From Moniliella sp. 'wahieum' (Eukaryota; Basidiomycota; Moniliellomycetes; Moniliellales; Moniliellaceae), in the NCBI GenBank assembly GCA_003971905.1, contig RSEE01000015.1, forward strand, positions 124,001-188,000: 64,000 nt of DNA. The letters run 5' to 3'. A program made the position numbers and the translations under genes. The number at the start of each line of letters is the position of its first letter. Position 1 is the first letter of the stretch. The notes beneath the pieces are model-generated. The model saw only the letters and a list, made by a program, of their open reading frames with translations, made no database searches and was not told where the DNA came from. Of the stretch, positions 32,637 to 44,929 are shown in pieces.

Positions 32637-35600
32637 TCAGGCTCTATTAACCTGTTTGGAGTCGAGGAGGGGGAGCATATGTTCGGCGCTGCAAGCGAGG
32701 CGCACGAACGGGTGGTTTGTACACTCCGTGGCTGTAGCACGAGCATTCGCGTCCACCGTGAGACAAGCTGCCAAAAAATCCTTCAGCAAAGGGCTGCACC
32801 ACTCTGGATGACGAAGCAGCGGTGTGCCTTGGGTAGCAATGAGAAAGATGGCCTTAAGAGGGTCCTCATCCAAGTAAGGCCTGCAAAAATCAGGGCAAAT
32901 GGTCAATTCAAAACATCCACAGGTACTGGGGACAGGTGAGAGAGAAAGATTAGGTCACGTACGGTTCCCCTTGCAGCATCTCAATTGTCATGATTCCCAA
33001 CCCCCAGATATCAACCTCGGGTCCGTACAAGCGCTGCTTGACTACCTCTGGAGCCATCCAATAAGGTGTTCCAACCATGGTCTCCCGCCTTTGCCGCGAT
33101 GGGGTGAGAGTTGCACAGTAACCAAAGTCGGTAATCTTGACCTCACCCCGCTGGGACAGCAGCACATTGTCGGACTTGATGTCGCGATGAATCACACCGC
33201 CAGCGTGAAGATGGGCCAAGCCGCGGGCCGTCTCGCGGCACACATAAGCCATCTGCTCCTCGGAGAGCTCGTGGGCATCAATAACCTCGGTCAAAGCCCC
33301 ACCGTCCATGAACTCCATCACAACCCAAAGGCACCAGGCCTCCCTACCATCCAAGTTGGTGTTGGTGTTCGCCTTGTGTTCGAATTGGTGTTGGAGATGG
33401 AACCAATTGCGTTATTCGTTGCTTTTTTCGGATCGTCCGCGCTAGGAGTCGAGGTTAGGTGGGCCGCAACAAACTTGACCACATTCGGGTGTGCGGCAGC
33501 CCGAAGCACCATCAGTTCACTTAGAACCAAGTGAGGCGTTGCTGCTTGGCCAAAGGCATGGACTTGATGGCAACTTTCTGACCTGTTTTAGTCTGCGCGC
33601 GGAACACAGCTCCCGAAGCGCCTTGTCCCACCTTGCGGAAGGAAGAGTAGATTGTTTCCGGTGGTTGTGGTGAGGTCATGCGCTGCAGCAAATGGACCAC
33701 TTGGGCCTCGCTTATCCCTACCTCGTGGCGACGGCGAGGCGAATCGTACCGCTGCCATCCCTGGGTAGGTGGAGGATGGGGCACAGTAGCTTTGGAACGC
33801 ACTACCGATCCACTGGGAAACGGGCGGGAAGACTGGGGCGTAAGAGAGGAGGGAAATGAAGGTGCGAGGGCGAGATCAGGCGCATTAGTGCTCGATTTGG
33901 GCTGAGGATTCTTGGCCACTACGGCTGCCGCCGTGGTTGCCGCCGTGGTTGCCGCCGTGGTTGCCGCCGTGGTTGCCGCTGTGGGCTTGGTCGAGTTCGA
34001 CCCCTTTAGCGCATTCGTGCGGCTCCTTTGAGTGGGAAGTGCTACACCTTTCTGAACGGGGATTGCGGGTTTGCCACTAGGAGTCGCAGAAGTTGGTACA
34101 GGAGGTGCGGGACGGTGAGAAATGAGCCCGTAAGGGGGGCGGCTGGGGAGCTTGCGACGGAATGCAGAGCTAACTTGGTATGATCTTTCGCTGCAATGGT
34201 ATTTTGACCTTGCGCTGATACAGACCGCTTCAAACCCGGGACCAGGGCAGGGACAGTCTTGGTGGTGGCTGCTGATGAAGAGCTAGTGGTTGATGGCCAG
34301 ACAGCCCCCGCGCTCATAGAAGGGACGTGATGGGCCCGTCGGAACTGGGATTGGGGAAAAGGGGTAGCCTCCTTTGCTGATAATATAATGCCTTCACCGT
34401 GGTAGGAGGACGACGAACGTGGCATGGAACTACGGTCGAAAGACCATTTACCAGAGGAAGGGCCGTTGAACGCAGGAGGGGATAGTCGTTTGGCTTCTTT
34501 GGCTGATTTGGGAGTAGGTTTGATCGACCGATGGAGGAGGAATGATAAGCTCCTCGTTAGAGGAGAGGGGCTAGTAGGGGAGCTAGGCCCACTTGGTGAA
34601 GGAGAGAAACTGGGGGCGCTGGATGTTGTTCCAGGTGATGTACAGAAAGTCAAAGGTGACTCTGATCCAATCAGAGCAGGAGAGGCACTGCTACTTGTGT
34701 TTTGGGCTGCGAATAGTGCTGAATGACTAATAGGAGGAGCAGTTCCACCAGTCGAGTCGGACGCCTGGCGTGGTGGTGACTTGAATCCCGAACTGATTAG
34801 GTGAACGCTCGACCAAGACAGCTGTGAGAATTTTTCGCCCATGACGCCGACGGTCGATGGGAGGATGTGGGTGTGTGGATGGAAGGTGGTGATGCAACCA
34901 CAGCTGATGTGGGGTACTGGTGCGGAGGGGTACATGGCGAGGGGCGAGCTTGAAGCACGCTGTTGGTCGTTTCATGGTCTCCTTGTGCAGGCCCTTCTAC
35001 AGAAGGTACACTTGTTAGCAAACTGCTTTTGCTACTGGTACGAACCGCAGGGCTCTCAACTGAAGAGCCGGCTTCATTGTGCCCGGTGGAGGTTGGGGGA
35101 GTAGATGGTTCAAGCAGCTGAGAGTTCTTCGGTGCAGTAGTTGAAGAAGTGGACGTGGAGGGTGGCTCGGCAGTGGAGGGCGACTCGGTAGTGGAGGGTG
35201 GCTCAGCAGTGCATCGTTTGATAGTGGATGCTGCGCATGAGATAGTGGCTGAGGTTTCCGATACCGGCAAAGGAGATGCAGTAGCCGGGGATTGCGATGA
35301 CACTACAGGAGTGCCTGAAGACGGTTGAGTATGGTGCAGTTCGGGGGATTGACCTTCCCCATCACACAGATAAAAGTCGATTGCAGCCAAGACCTCCATG
35401 GGGTGTTTTTGCGACTCGGCGGCCGTGATACTTGAATTAGACAAGAGCAACTTCCACTCAGGCGGGAGGCCGGTGAAAGTGCCTGTCGTGGCATCGTATC
35501 CGACATGGACGTTGTGACGAAAGCCCGTGGGTAAACTCACTTCGCTTACACCACCTTCAGCCAAGGCTGGACGAAGTCCGCCCACAGCACGAGCGGCCGA

Positions 35601-36206
35601 TGAAATGGCATCGATCCAGCCGTACGCGTCTTCGTCGGTTCGGACTTGGAGATTGAGAATTTTGTCTTGGTCGTCTTGGAGTTGGAGACAGTACGGCTTA
35701 AGATCGACACGGCCCACAGAGGATAAGCTTCTGAGGGGGATCTGGTGGGAGGGTACCGCGGAAGTCTTCAGCAACGAAAAAGGCCAGGCGAGTCAGTATA
35801 AAGCCTTATATATAGATGATCTGGATACAACAGCAGAAGGTGTCATGGTACTCACCTCGTTCTTGTACAACTCCAAGGTGGTTGGCGTGAGCACAGCCCA
35901 CTTATTCGTCCATATCCAGGTGCGGCGAGACTCGTCCTTGATGCTCACACCTCCGCGACGGAGGGGCGGGTGGTTGGTGGTGGGTGGGGGGGTGGATGGA
36001 CTGGACCCGGCGGCGGAATGGAGCACGGTGGTCGGGGGGACGACATGCGTGCAGAGGGGGGCGGGCAAGAGAGAATGGGGCGGGGACAGGAAGCAGGGGT
36101 GCGATGGATCAGGCAGGGGTAGTGGTTTGGTGGTGGTGCACAGGAGAGGAAGAACACGAGGGAAAAGTGCGAGTTCTGATCCTCTGAATGGCGCTGGACA
36201 GTCCAA
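32637..36206 (-). CDS. CLA4: p21-activated kinase with PH and CRIB domains (Cla4/Ste20 type)
   Basis: A Cdc42 effector kinase for polarity and cytokinesis. Domains in order: a PH domain beginning [21 protein letters not shown] near 35940, interrupted by an intron near 35780-35855, and continuing to [13 protein letters not shown]; a CRIB domain [15 protein letters not shown] at about 35500-35545; a long Ser/Pro/Thr-rich linker; and a kinase domain from [12 protein letters not shown] (about 33630). The kinase has [68 protein letters not shown] and IEMLQGEPY. An intron at about 32880-32963 separates it from [20 protein letters not shown]. It ends QVNRA at 32637. The true start is uncertain: no convincing ATG was found upstream of the PH domain, so 36206 is only the limit of the open stretch. 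Frame changes occur near 33535 and 33350. Confidence 0.88.
33927..33980 (-). repeat. 12-bp minisatellite in the PAK kinase linker
   Basis: Four and a half copies of GCCGCCGTGGTT (plus strand), encoding a Thr-Thr-Ala-Ala repeat in the disordered linker upstream of the kinase domain. A multiple of three keeps the frame, so copy number could vary without breaking the gene. Confidence 0.75.
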
Positions 36207-38975
36207 ATTGGAGAAGAATCGTACTGACGCGACACTGGGGCCGTGCTCGTTATATACACGCGTTGGAATTCACGCCCTTTCCCCCGCAGCCTACACTCCG
36301 CCCTGCGCCGCCGTGCCTGCGCCGCAAGCTATGTCCGCCTGGCACCATGCCAGTGTTGTCCTACGCATCCTCCCCGCCGGCAGAGCAGGAGTGTGTCTGG
36401 GTGACCAATGGCTAATGACTGCCCCCCTGTGTGGCTGCGGCTTTGCTTCTGGGTGAGCGATGATCGATTCTGATTGAGCCCCAGGGGCTTTTCTGGACAA
36501 GACTCGGTACCATAGCAGTGTTGCTATCATAGGAGCGTTGCAGCCGGTATATGATAGGAGGGGCGGCTGGGGGAGCGCAGCGCCCTCGGCCGACATTTTC
36601 TCACCTGGTGCTTCCAAATCCCATCCGCCGCCATATGGGCGTCACCCCCGTTCTTTGCCCCACACACCTAATACTGTTACACCGGTCGCGACAAGCTTCA
36701 AGTTTATGGGTTATGCCCCCGTATGATGGCACGCCAGCCCCCCCAAAACAACACACGTATGACAATCACGCATGTGTATTGGTACACACTGAGAGCCACA
36801 CAGCTGTAGCGGGTTTATGTCCTTTTTTATAGCTTTTTGCATGGCCCCAGTCGAAGCTCAGCCTGAGCGCTCACCGGCAATAAACGGCGCTAAACACGCT
36901 AACACATATCGAGCCCTCGAAAGAAGAAGACCACGATGACTGTGTCCTTAATTCACCGTTCGGTATATCCATAAAAAACCTTCCACATCCGGCTGAAGCG
37001 GCCTCACCGGTCACCGGCCTGAGGCCTGAAGCTAGCATCGATCAGCCTGAGAGACCCCGACAACGGGAATGTCCAGATTAAATAGCCAGCACTGGGCACC
37101 CCACAACTCATTCTGTGTACAGCAAAACACCCTTGCCTTTCTAACTCTATCACCAAGATCATCAAGGTGAGTCAGCGCCGTCGATCTTCATCAGCTTCAT
37201 CATCCATTCACCCGTATATCTCTCTCAAAAGCATTTAGCTGGCGGACCTTGAGCGTTTTTGCTGTGTGTATATATAGCTTGCGTGCCATTGATGTAATTG
37301 GCGGAAATCCACCTACGTGATGGACTTTCTCCTCTGAGGCCTGAGGCCTGACATGCAATCGGTCTTTGGCTGGAAGAACGGGAAAAGAACAGGATGACAT
37401 GGACAAAACTCTTCAAGAACCGCGGGGAAACAAGAACAGGATGACATTGGCTACTATTGGTGTTTCTCTCCGTGTCACGCACCTGTCACGTCTTTGTCTT
37501 CGCAATCTCATATCTCTGCTATTCACACGCATATCACATGTCATAAAAGCATGCATTAGCTTCAATGGGCACATAGGTACTATGAGTAGGGTCAAAAAAG
37601 TCAGAGATCTGTTGCACTGTATTATCTGTGCGCAGAAGCCGCAAGGAGAAAGAGAAACGAAGACGCGTGTGATCCATGTGATCATCAGGTGTATTGGGAG
37701 CTACCCTGGGACAAAACTGTAGTGGAAAAGAACATATACAGGCCCCGGTGATCCGGTGATTGGAAGTCGAACCCACACACAGGCTCGCCTGTAAAGCATT
37801 ATACATGTGTAACTCTTCGCATATAGCGACTAGATTGATCACGGACGCCTCTAAGGACGATTCTATACCAACTATGAGTATACGTAGTGGCGATGCATAA
37901 GTGGCTTGAAAAGCCGGCGACACTGCCAATTGAGGTTCATTGAGTCCCAAACCCAGTTCTTGTTGACCATTATTAGGTTTGCCCCCCAAAGCGCATATAA
38001 AAGGTCATGACCAGTTGCCCAACTCATTACATGTAGTTACAGGTCTCTCAGAGCTCAGGTCCCCAAGCGGACTTACAACTATATAACTACACATCGATCT
38101 CTCATCCCACTTTTGAGTAATCGCCGATTCTCAGAACACTGGCCGCGATATGTATCCAAAGAAGATATCGGTGTGGGCTACTGTTGTTCTATTATCAGAC
38201 AATACCTTTTCTCTGTCAGGACATTTCGATGATCAAGGCCTTTCAATCAATTTTGCGGTGCTACTGGCTTACTAGCTTTTCCGCCCCCAGTTTCCCTATA
38301 GCAGAGGGTAAGCATGTAGCACCGCTCGTAAAAGGGGTACTCTTACGCCTGACATCAGAGATGTGAACGCGAACGTTGAATGGACAGTGAGGGGTGAGGT
38401 GAGTCTTTGCTCTTTTGATGAGGGGAGGATCGCAGATCTCGTTTTTCCCTTTTGCATCCACTCGTTTGTTTGGCCACTCCTTTTTATATGTCCTGCCTCT
38501 ATTGCCCGTGACCCATGTTCTCTGCCCCTAACGGAGGAGTTTCGCCTTCGTTGTGGACGCTGGACGTATACAGCGAAAATAGCGACTGCGTGGCTGCCGA
38601 CGAAAGACCGTAAGACACTTCGCTTATTGGCTCGGCTTCTCTGCACGTGCTGGCTGCCGCCGGTAACCCTAGCAGGCGTTGGCTTGGCTGCTGCCTCCGT
38701 GCCCCCAGTTTCATGCGCATCACCCGTCGCCCAGCACTCATGCATTCGTTGCCCGCCACCGCTCCCCCAGTGCTCCCACTGGGGACATGGGACTTGGTTT
38801 GGCGTGCGAGGCGAACGTTCGCTTGTTCCTCCTCCAGACAGGATCCAATAACTTCTCACCCACTTCCCCACGTTTGCGCGCCGTTTGTCACCGTCTCATC
38901 GATCTCTCATCCCTCTCCGCCGCATCTCTCACCACCTGCTCCCGCGCGCGCTCCTGCCGCTGCTCCCACCCTACC
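36207..38975. other. 2.8-kb intergenic interval
   Basis: No gene I can support. It contains GGCCTGAGGCCTGA words at about 37017-37030 and 37335-37350 and otherwise mixed AT-rich DNA. It holds the upstream regions of the PAK kinase (-) and cytidylyltransferase (+). Open frames near 38363-38890 lack conserved features. Confidence 0.45.
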
Positions 38976-40509
38976 ATGGCTGCGAGCGCCCGCTCCTTTC
39001 TCCATGCGCACCATTCCCACGCCCATGCTGCCCACCGCAAGAAGCGCTCTTGCCGCACCACTGACGACGAGACTATGGGCGAACCCCCCTTCATCAGCTC
39101 CAGTCGCGATGCCAGCGAAGAGGACAATGACGATGCCGACGCCGACGCTGATGCGCCCTCCGATACGCCCTCCAGTCCACGCGCCGCAGGCAACGTCCGT
39201 TCCCGCCGTCGCAGCGCCCCCCTGGGTGTCATCCGCGAAACCGCGCCCCGAACACGAAGCACAAGGCGATCAAGCGCTTATTCCCACTGCTGCCAGCGCT
39301 GCCGTAGTAGGCACCGAAGCGGTTAGCCTGGGCAGCGGTGCCGATGCGACTACGGCCAGAGCGACACCAGAGCACGCCCCGCCTGCTGTGCTGGCCGTAC
39401 CCGATTCAACCACTGGGGTAAGTGACCCGTGGGCGAGTTGGATGTTCGTGCGGAGCGTGCCAATGCCAACACCGGCACCGGCACACCAGGCGAGGAAGGT
39501 CGGGAGGCTCGAGCGAAACGTGTGTGGCGTCGCAGAGCGGCGCGGATGCGTCCTTGGCCTCGGACGAAGCACCAGCACCAAGCGGCTACACCTCTGCCTC
39601 GCTCAGCAGTCGCGACATGGTGCCCGCACCACGACATGGCCATGCTCACCTTGACCCCGCAGGACCCGACAATACCACCCCGTACGATGGCGATGTCGAG
39701 TTTGCCGCTCCTGCGCCCCCCCGGCCGCCCCCGCTTCGAGCCTGCCGCCGTTGACGGGCGGTACGGCCCCTGGTCCCGTCCCCCGTTCTTCCTGGGGCGA
39801 GCATCCGGAGCGACTCGAATCAGAACAAACGCAAGACCCGTTGGTGCCTGCCTCGGTTGGCGAGATCCGCGCCTGGTTCCACGATGCGATTTATCAGCCC
39901 GTCGAGGGACAGCGGACTATGTCATTTCCCGACCGGTTGGGGACGGACGAGACCCGTCGCAGCCGGTGCGGATCTATGCGGATGGGTGTACGACTTGTTC
40001 CATTATGCCCATGCGTTGCAGTTGCGCCAGGCCAAGCTGGCATTTCCCTGTGTGCATTTGATTGTTGGTGTTTGCTCCAGTGCGGCGTGCAAGGCGCACA
40101 AGAACGAACCGGTGATGAGCTCGGCGGAGCGGTATGCGGCGGTGGCCAATTGCCGGTGGGTGGACGAGGTGCTGGAGGATGCGCCGTGGGTGGTGGATCA
40201 GAAATTGTTGGATGCGTTACGGATTGATTATGTGGCGCACGATGAGGAACCGTATGCCGGCCCAGCAGGTGCGGCGGACGTGTACCGCTTCGTCAAGACC
40301 AGGGCCGCTTCCTCCCCACTCGCCGCACCCCGGGCGTCAGCACCTCCGAACTGCTTGCTCGGATTGTGGATGTGTACAAGTCCCATGCACTCGATGCCAA
40401 GCTCAAGAAGGTCGCTGATGCCCGCAGTGCCGCGGCCAGCTTGAGTGTCAGCCGGGCCCAGTCGGCTTTACCCAGCCGCCGGGGATCGCAGGACGAACAG
40501 CGAGCATAG
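38976..40509 (+). CDS. PCT1: Choline-phosphate cytidylyltransferase
   Basis: The rate-limiting enzyme of the CDP-choline (Kennedy) pathway: CTP + phosphocholine gives CDP-choline. It starts MAASARSFLHAHHSH with a disordered, acidic and Pro-rich N-terminus of about 300 residues, then PVRIYADG. One G is missing from the run at 39984-39986, and the frame continues as VYDLFHYAHALQLRQAK. LAFPCVHLIVGVCS, MSSAERYAAVANCRWVDEVL, APWVVD, IDYVAHDEEPY, the RTPGVSTSELLARIV equivalent of the RTEGISTS motif, and a basic C-terminal helix follow, ending SRRGSQDEQRA at 40509. The catalytic HxGH reads HYAH (40001-40012), a Gly-to-Ala change at a normally invariant site that could be an error or real. The C-terminal lipid-binding region is short. 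Confidence 0.9.
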
Positions 40510-41201
40510 GGGATGTGTCGCCTGTGCAACCCCCTGGCTCGCTCCCACCACCCTCCCTTTCGTCATTTGTTTGCCCTTGCACTTCCTTTGCCTCTTTGTT
40601 CCCCCCCCCTCCCACCCGCCTATTCCCTTACCACAAACCCTGGCATGCCGGGGCCAGCTGTATGACTTCCTACGATACATAGTCAGCAACGGATCGATGC
40701 TTGACCTTTTTGGTGTTGTGTTGGGCGAACCAGAGTAGCAGGCGCACTCCCTTCACCGACAAGGCGGGATGGCATATCGAGGACTACCGCTCCCTAGCAT
40801 GCAGCAGGACTCTTTCACTGTCACTATTGTTCTTTAGAAGGAGTATGCGCACCGCCACCACCATTCCGGCTACATTATTGACGCAAAGGTTGCCACGTCT
40901 GCGCCACCAGCATCTCGATCCCAACGTCCAGCTTGTTCATACTGCCGGCACTGGGGCGCCCCCGATTAAAACATCCCGTCTCATAACTTGACCGATTCTA
41001 ACAGGCTACGAGAGAAAAGAGGTAACACCTAATCGATGCAATACGAGCCTAGCGTTGGCAGGTACCAAAGCAAAGACAGGGGAAGACAGGGGTTTACAAG
41101 CACACTCCGAGGCTTGCTCTCGGGCAAGGGGATTTTGATGAAGCCCAAGCCAAGCCGGCAAAATGACGACTCGACGAGGGAAAGCAGGCGAAGGAGCTCG
41201 G
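40510..41201. other. Intergenic between convergent genes
   Basis: This is the 3' flank of the cytidylyltransferase (+) and EF-1alpha (-). No gene or repeat was seen. Confidence 0.5.
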
Positions 41202-42672
41202 TTACTTCTTCTTGCCGGCCTTCTCAGCGGCCTTGGTGGTCTTGCCACCCTTGCCGGAGGTCTTCTCAACCGACTTGATGACACCGACAGCCACGGTCTG
41301 GCGCATGTCACGGACGGCGAAACGGCCAAGCGGAGGTACTCGTTGAAGGCCTCAACGCACATGGGCTTGGTGGGGATCATCTTGACCATGGCGGCGTCAC
41401 CCGACTTGATGAACTTGGGGGTCTCCTCAATGGTCTTACCCGAACGACGGTCCATCTTGGTAAGGATGGAGTCGAACTTGCAAGCAATGTGGGCCGTGTG
41501 GCAGTCAAGAACGGGCGAGTAGCCGTTCGAGATCTGGCCAGGGTGGTTCATGATGATGACCTGGGCGTTGAACGAGGCAGCCTCCATAGGGGGGTCGTTC
41601 TTCGAGTCACCAGCAACGTTGCCACGGCGGATGTCCTTGACCGAGACGTTCTTGACGTTGAAACCAACGTTGTCACCGGGGAGACCCTCGGGGAGCGACT
41701 CGTGGTGCATCTCGACGACTTGACTTCAGTGGTCACGTTCGCGGGAGCGAAAGTAACGACCATGCCGGGCTTGATCACACCCGTCTCGACACGGCCGACG
41801 GGGACAGTGCCGATACACCGATCTTGTACACGTCCTGCAGGGGGAGACGCAGGGGCTTGTCGGTGGGGCGCGAGGGGGGGTCAATGGCGTCGATGGCGTC
41901 AAGGAGGGTCTTGCCGGCCTTGCCAGCCTTGGTCTCTTCTCCCAACCCTTGTACCAGGGCATGTTGGTGGTGGCCTCAATCATGTTGTCACCGTTCCAGC
42001 CCGAGATGGGGACAAAGGGAACCGACTTGGGGTTGAAGCCGACCTTCTTGATGAAGGTCGAGGTCTCCTTGATGATCTCGTTGAAGCGGTCCTCCGAGTA
42101 CTTGGTGGCGTCCATCTTGTTGACGGCAACAATGAGCTGGCGCACACCAAGGGTGAAGGCGAGCAGGGCGTGCTCACGGGTCTGGCCGTCCTTGGAGATA
42201 CCAGCCTCGAACTCACCAGTGCCGGCGGCAATGATGAGAATGGCGCAGTCGGCCTGCGAGGTACCCGTGATCATGTTCTTGATGAAGTCACGGTGGCCGG
42301 GGGCGTCAATGACAGTGACCTGGTACTTGGGGGTCTCGAACTTCCACAGGGCAATGTCGATGGTGATACCACGCTCACGCTCAGCCTTGAGCTTGTCGAG
42401 CACCCAGGCGTACTTGAACGAACCCTTGCCGAGCTCAGCAGCCTCCTTCTCGAACTTCTCGATGGTACGCTTGTCGATACCACCGCACTTGTAGATGAGG
42501 TGGCCGGTCGTGGTCGACTTGCCCGAGTCGACGTGGCCGATGACAACGACGTTAACGTGAAGCTGGAAAAAGAACGGTGGTTAGCATCCGTTGGCCGACC
42601 GCACTGGCGGTGAGGTGGAGTGGGCCAAGAGGGGAGGGAGCCAAACGCAAGACGTACCTTTTCCTTACCCAT
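41202..42672 (-). CDS. TEF1: Translation elongation factor 1-alpha
   Basis: The GTPase that delivers aminoacyl-tRNA to the ribosome. The start MGKEK is at 42672-42658, and an intron follows directly (to about 42564). Then come [17 protein letters not shown] (P-loop), [16 protein letters not shown], the DAPGHRDF G3 motif, [14 protein letters not shown] (G4) and [11 protein letters not shown]. Domains 2 and 3 follow with [36 protein letters not shown] and [12 protein letters not shown], ending in a Lys-rich tail KKK at 41204. Four one-base losses shift the frame near 41937 (AAGGAG to AAGAG), 41816 (GGTGGT to GGTGT), 41716 and 41334. With these allowed for, the protein is full length and unremarkable. 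The frame losses are almost certainly sequence errors, because the gene is essential. Confidence 0.97.
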
Positions 42673-43918
42673 GGTGAATGCAGTACCTGGTGGTGGTGGC
42701 AAGCCAAGCCGAGGCGGGCCAAGGCAGCGTTGTTTTATGCCTGCGCAGAAGGTTGCTGCGGCAGAAAAATTATCAGCGCCAGCAGAAGGGCAGTGTAGCC
42801 TGCGTCCAGGAGCTGGAGTATGCCCCCGCACCCTGGCAGTCTTCATCCCCTCGGGAGCAGCCCACACTGGGGTAGTGCGGGATCCACGTGAAGTGCCCGA
42901 AGCCCCGGGAAAAAAGGTGGAAGACAGGCGCAGTGCGGTCCTCGGGGGGGTTGGAGGGCGCTGTCATGCATTCCGCTCTGGCCATCCACTGTGCTTGGGT
43001 ACCGGCAGTCTTCGGCTGTCGTTCCGCCCGCCTCGCATGCATCACACACGTGTTCCGCCCAGCGCCCATCGCGCATCGAACCCATCCACGCAAACTGGGG
43101 AGCAAAGTTTTTCTGTGCACAATGGCCGGTGCGATCTGCGGTCCTCGATGTCCACCTCCTCTCCCCACTAAACCGTGACGTGAATGACGTAGGAGACGCA
43201 TCGTGTCACGATCGATGATCGAGATTCGAACGGATTGTGGGTGGGTTGAACGTTGAAGTTCAACGTTCAATGTTTAGCGACCACTCCCCCGTGAACCAGT
43301 GGGTCTCACACCTGCATTCCTGCCAGCATCAGGCTCCTCTTCTATCGCCAGCCTGATCGATCGAGCAGATGGTCTCGCCAGCTGATGCGCGGATGGAGCC
43401 AACGAAGGCGAGGGGGGACGGGGGACGGGATGCGTAACACACTGGAACAAATATATGGTTCGAAAGGACACGGCGGTTTTACACGCTGCTGCGAGTCCGC
43501 ACGCCCCCCCCCGTAAACCCACTCGCGCTCCATTCCGTTTGTAAACGAATGCATGGCGGGAACCGCTGGCTCCTGCCTCGGGCAATGCTATTGACCTCCT
43601 GATCAAGAATCAGTGCCTGGACGTGGCCTGTCAGCCAAGGCTGCCGGCCAGGAACGTTGAACGGGGAGAGAGCCCTCTTAAGGCAAAGACAGCTCTTCTG
43701 TTGTGTCTCCATGCACACTTTGCATTGGGTTCCGACTACTCATACGCCCTTCCTGTCAATTGGAGCGATAGTCCCAAGCTTCAGACTAGTAGTGTGCAAG
43801 GTAAACCAAGGACATTCACGCCAATCAGATCGAAAGTGACGTTAGTGAGGAAGAATGAAAAAAAATGCTAGGTGTGACGGGCAACGGGGTGCGACACAAA
43901 TGACGGCCAGCAGGACGA
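42673..43918. other. Upstream of EF-1alpha, no gene seen
   Basis: The first 150 bases may hold a 5' UTR intron of EF-1alpha. The rest has no supported gene. The inverted repeat at 43244-43272 is listed separately. Confidence 0.45.
43244..43272. repeat. Near-perfect palindrome, TTGAACGTT...AACGTTCAA
   Basis: The arms TTGAACGTTGAA and TTCAACGTTCAA face each other around a one-base centre. The same TTGAACGTT word occurs singly near 12155. The palindrome could form a hairpin or be a dimeric protein-binding site. It lies in intergenic DNA. Confidence 0.65.
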
Positions 43919-44806
43919 TCAACAAACTGTGGTACAGGTTGGGCTCGTCCGACAAAAGATTATTACAGAACAGAAACGACGCGGAAGGGGGAGGTGTAAT
44001 TGGTTGCCGTTACCCAACCCACGGGCCCCAATACGAAGCGTCGACACTGCTATTCGACGCAACGAAAACCGGCTGGTATACTGGGGAAATGGGGAGGTCG
44101 AGCAAAGCGTGAGGATGGGTGCAATCGCCGCTGCCTCAACATCCGAGCACAAATAAGGGACACTGAGTAGACAGAGGCTCAAAGGACGTGCAATTCCCTT
44201 CAAGCACAGAGTTGAACGTCTCCTTGAGACCTCCCCACCTCGGAACGCTCCTGCAGCAATCACGCTTACCACTGCGAGCATCAACGTGGTGAGAATAAAG
44301 TTGATCCAGCCAAACGCAATTAGGGTCACGTTGGCCGAGCAGTACTTGATTCCGGTGGAGTTGTAGCTGCAGTTGACGCCTCCGTGAAGCGATTGGGTCA
44401 ATGATGCAGCCGCAGAGAGCCAGAAGACCCAGTCGATGAAGATGAAAATGAAATGCGAGACAATCGAAGTGACGATGCCACCCAATCCGGTCAGGATGGC
44501 GACAACCTGTGGTCGTAAGAGGGAATGGGTCAGTGACGCAAAACAAAAGACGGGACGATGAGGCACGGTTTGTGGGGGCATAGAGTTACATACATAAGCA
44601 GTCGAAAAGATGAACGAGAACCAGCCGACAAAGAGCATGAAACGCACACGGCTCTTGATGCTGCGTCCGGGGTGTTTGGCTTCATCTTTGGCATTGTAAT
44701 CATGGACCAGGACGGAAGCAATGATGGCCACGATGAACGAAAACAACGAGAGAACGGCGAGGGAGATGGGAGCGCCGCGGCGCACGACTGTACTTGCGTC
44801 AACCAT
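43919..44806 (-). CDS. MARVEL-domain four-helix membrane protein
   Basis: A small tetraspan protein of the fungal MARVEL (Nce102-like) superfamily, expected in the plasma membrane or endomembranes. It starts MVDASTVVRRGAPISLAVLS at 44806. TM1 is LSLFSFIVAIIASVLV. TM2 is FMLFVGWFSFIFSTAYV. An intron at about 44515-44595 joins to VVAILTGLGGIVTSIVSHFIF (TM3), which is followed by WLSAAASLTQSLHGG, a motif typical of the family, and a loop with CSYNSTGIKYCSANV. TM4 is FGWINFILTTLMLAVVSVI. A further short intron near 44160-44235 probably precedes a final exon, so the 3' limit is approximate. The conserved Trp and the paired Cys in the loop are present. Confidence 0.75.
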   Translation of the reverse strand: MVDASTVVRRGAPISLAVLSLFSFIVAIIASVLVHDYNAKDEAKHPGRSIKSRVRFMLFVGWFSFIFSTAYVCNSMPPQTVPHRPVFCFASLTHSLLRPQVVAILTGLGGIVTSIVSHFIFIFIDWVFWLSAAASLTQSLHGGVNCSYNSTGIKYCSANVTLIAFGWINFILTTLMLAVVSVIAAGAFRGGEVSRRRSTLCLKGIARPLSLCLLSVPYLCSDVEAAAIAPILTLCSTSPFPQYTSRFSLRRIAVSTLRIGARGLGNGNQLHLPLPRRFCSVIIFCRTSPTCTTVC

Positions 44807-44929
44807 GGTAAAGGAGCAGGGCGGGGATCAAAGAGGTGAAAGGATGCTGTAGAACGAGGACGGGCAGGTACGAGTGGGAAGAGAGCCGGGGGTGGTGGCA
44901 ATGACAAGGCGCAGAAGGGGCCTGAGGGC

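Noticed and set aside
37741..37830. A possible minus-strand tRNA with a GGGTTCGAC T-loop-like word
   Set aside because: No D-arm, no A box and no pairing acceptor stem. Only the T-arm-like hairpin is present.
41489..42613. A 374-codon plus-strand open frame opposite EF-1alpha
   Set aside because: It is antisense to EF-1alpha, a common artefact because of that gene's strong codon bias.
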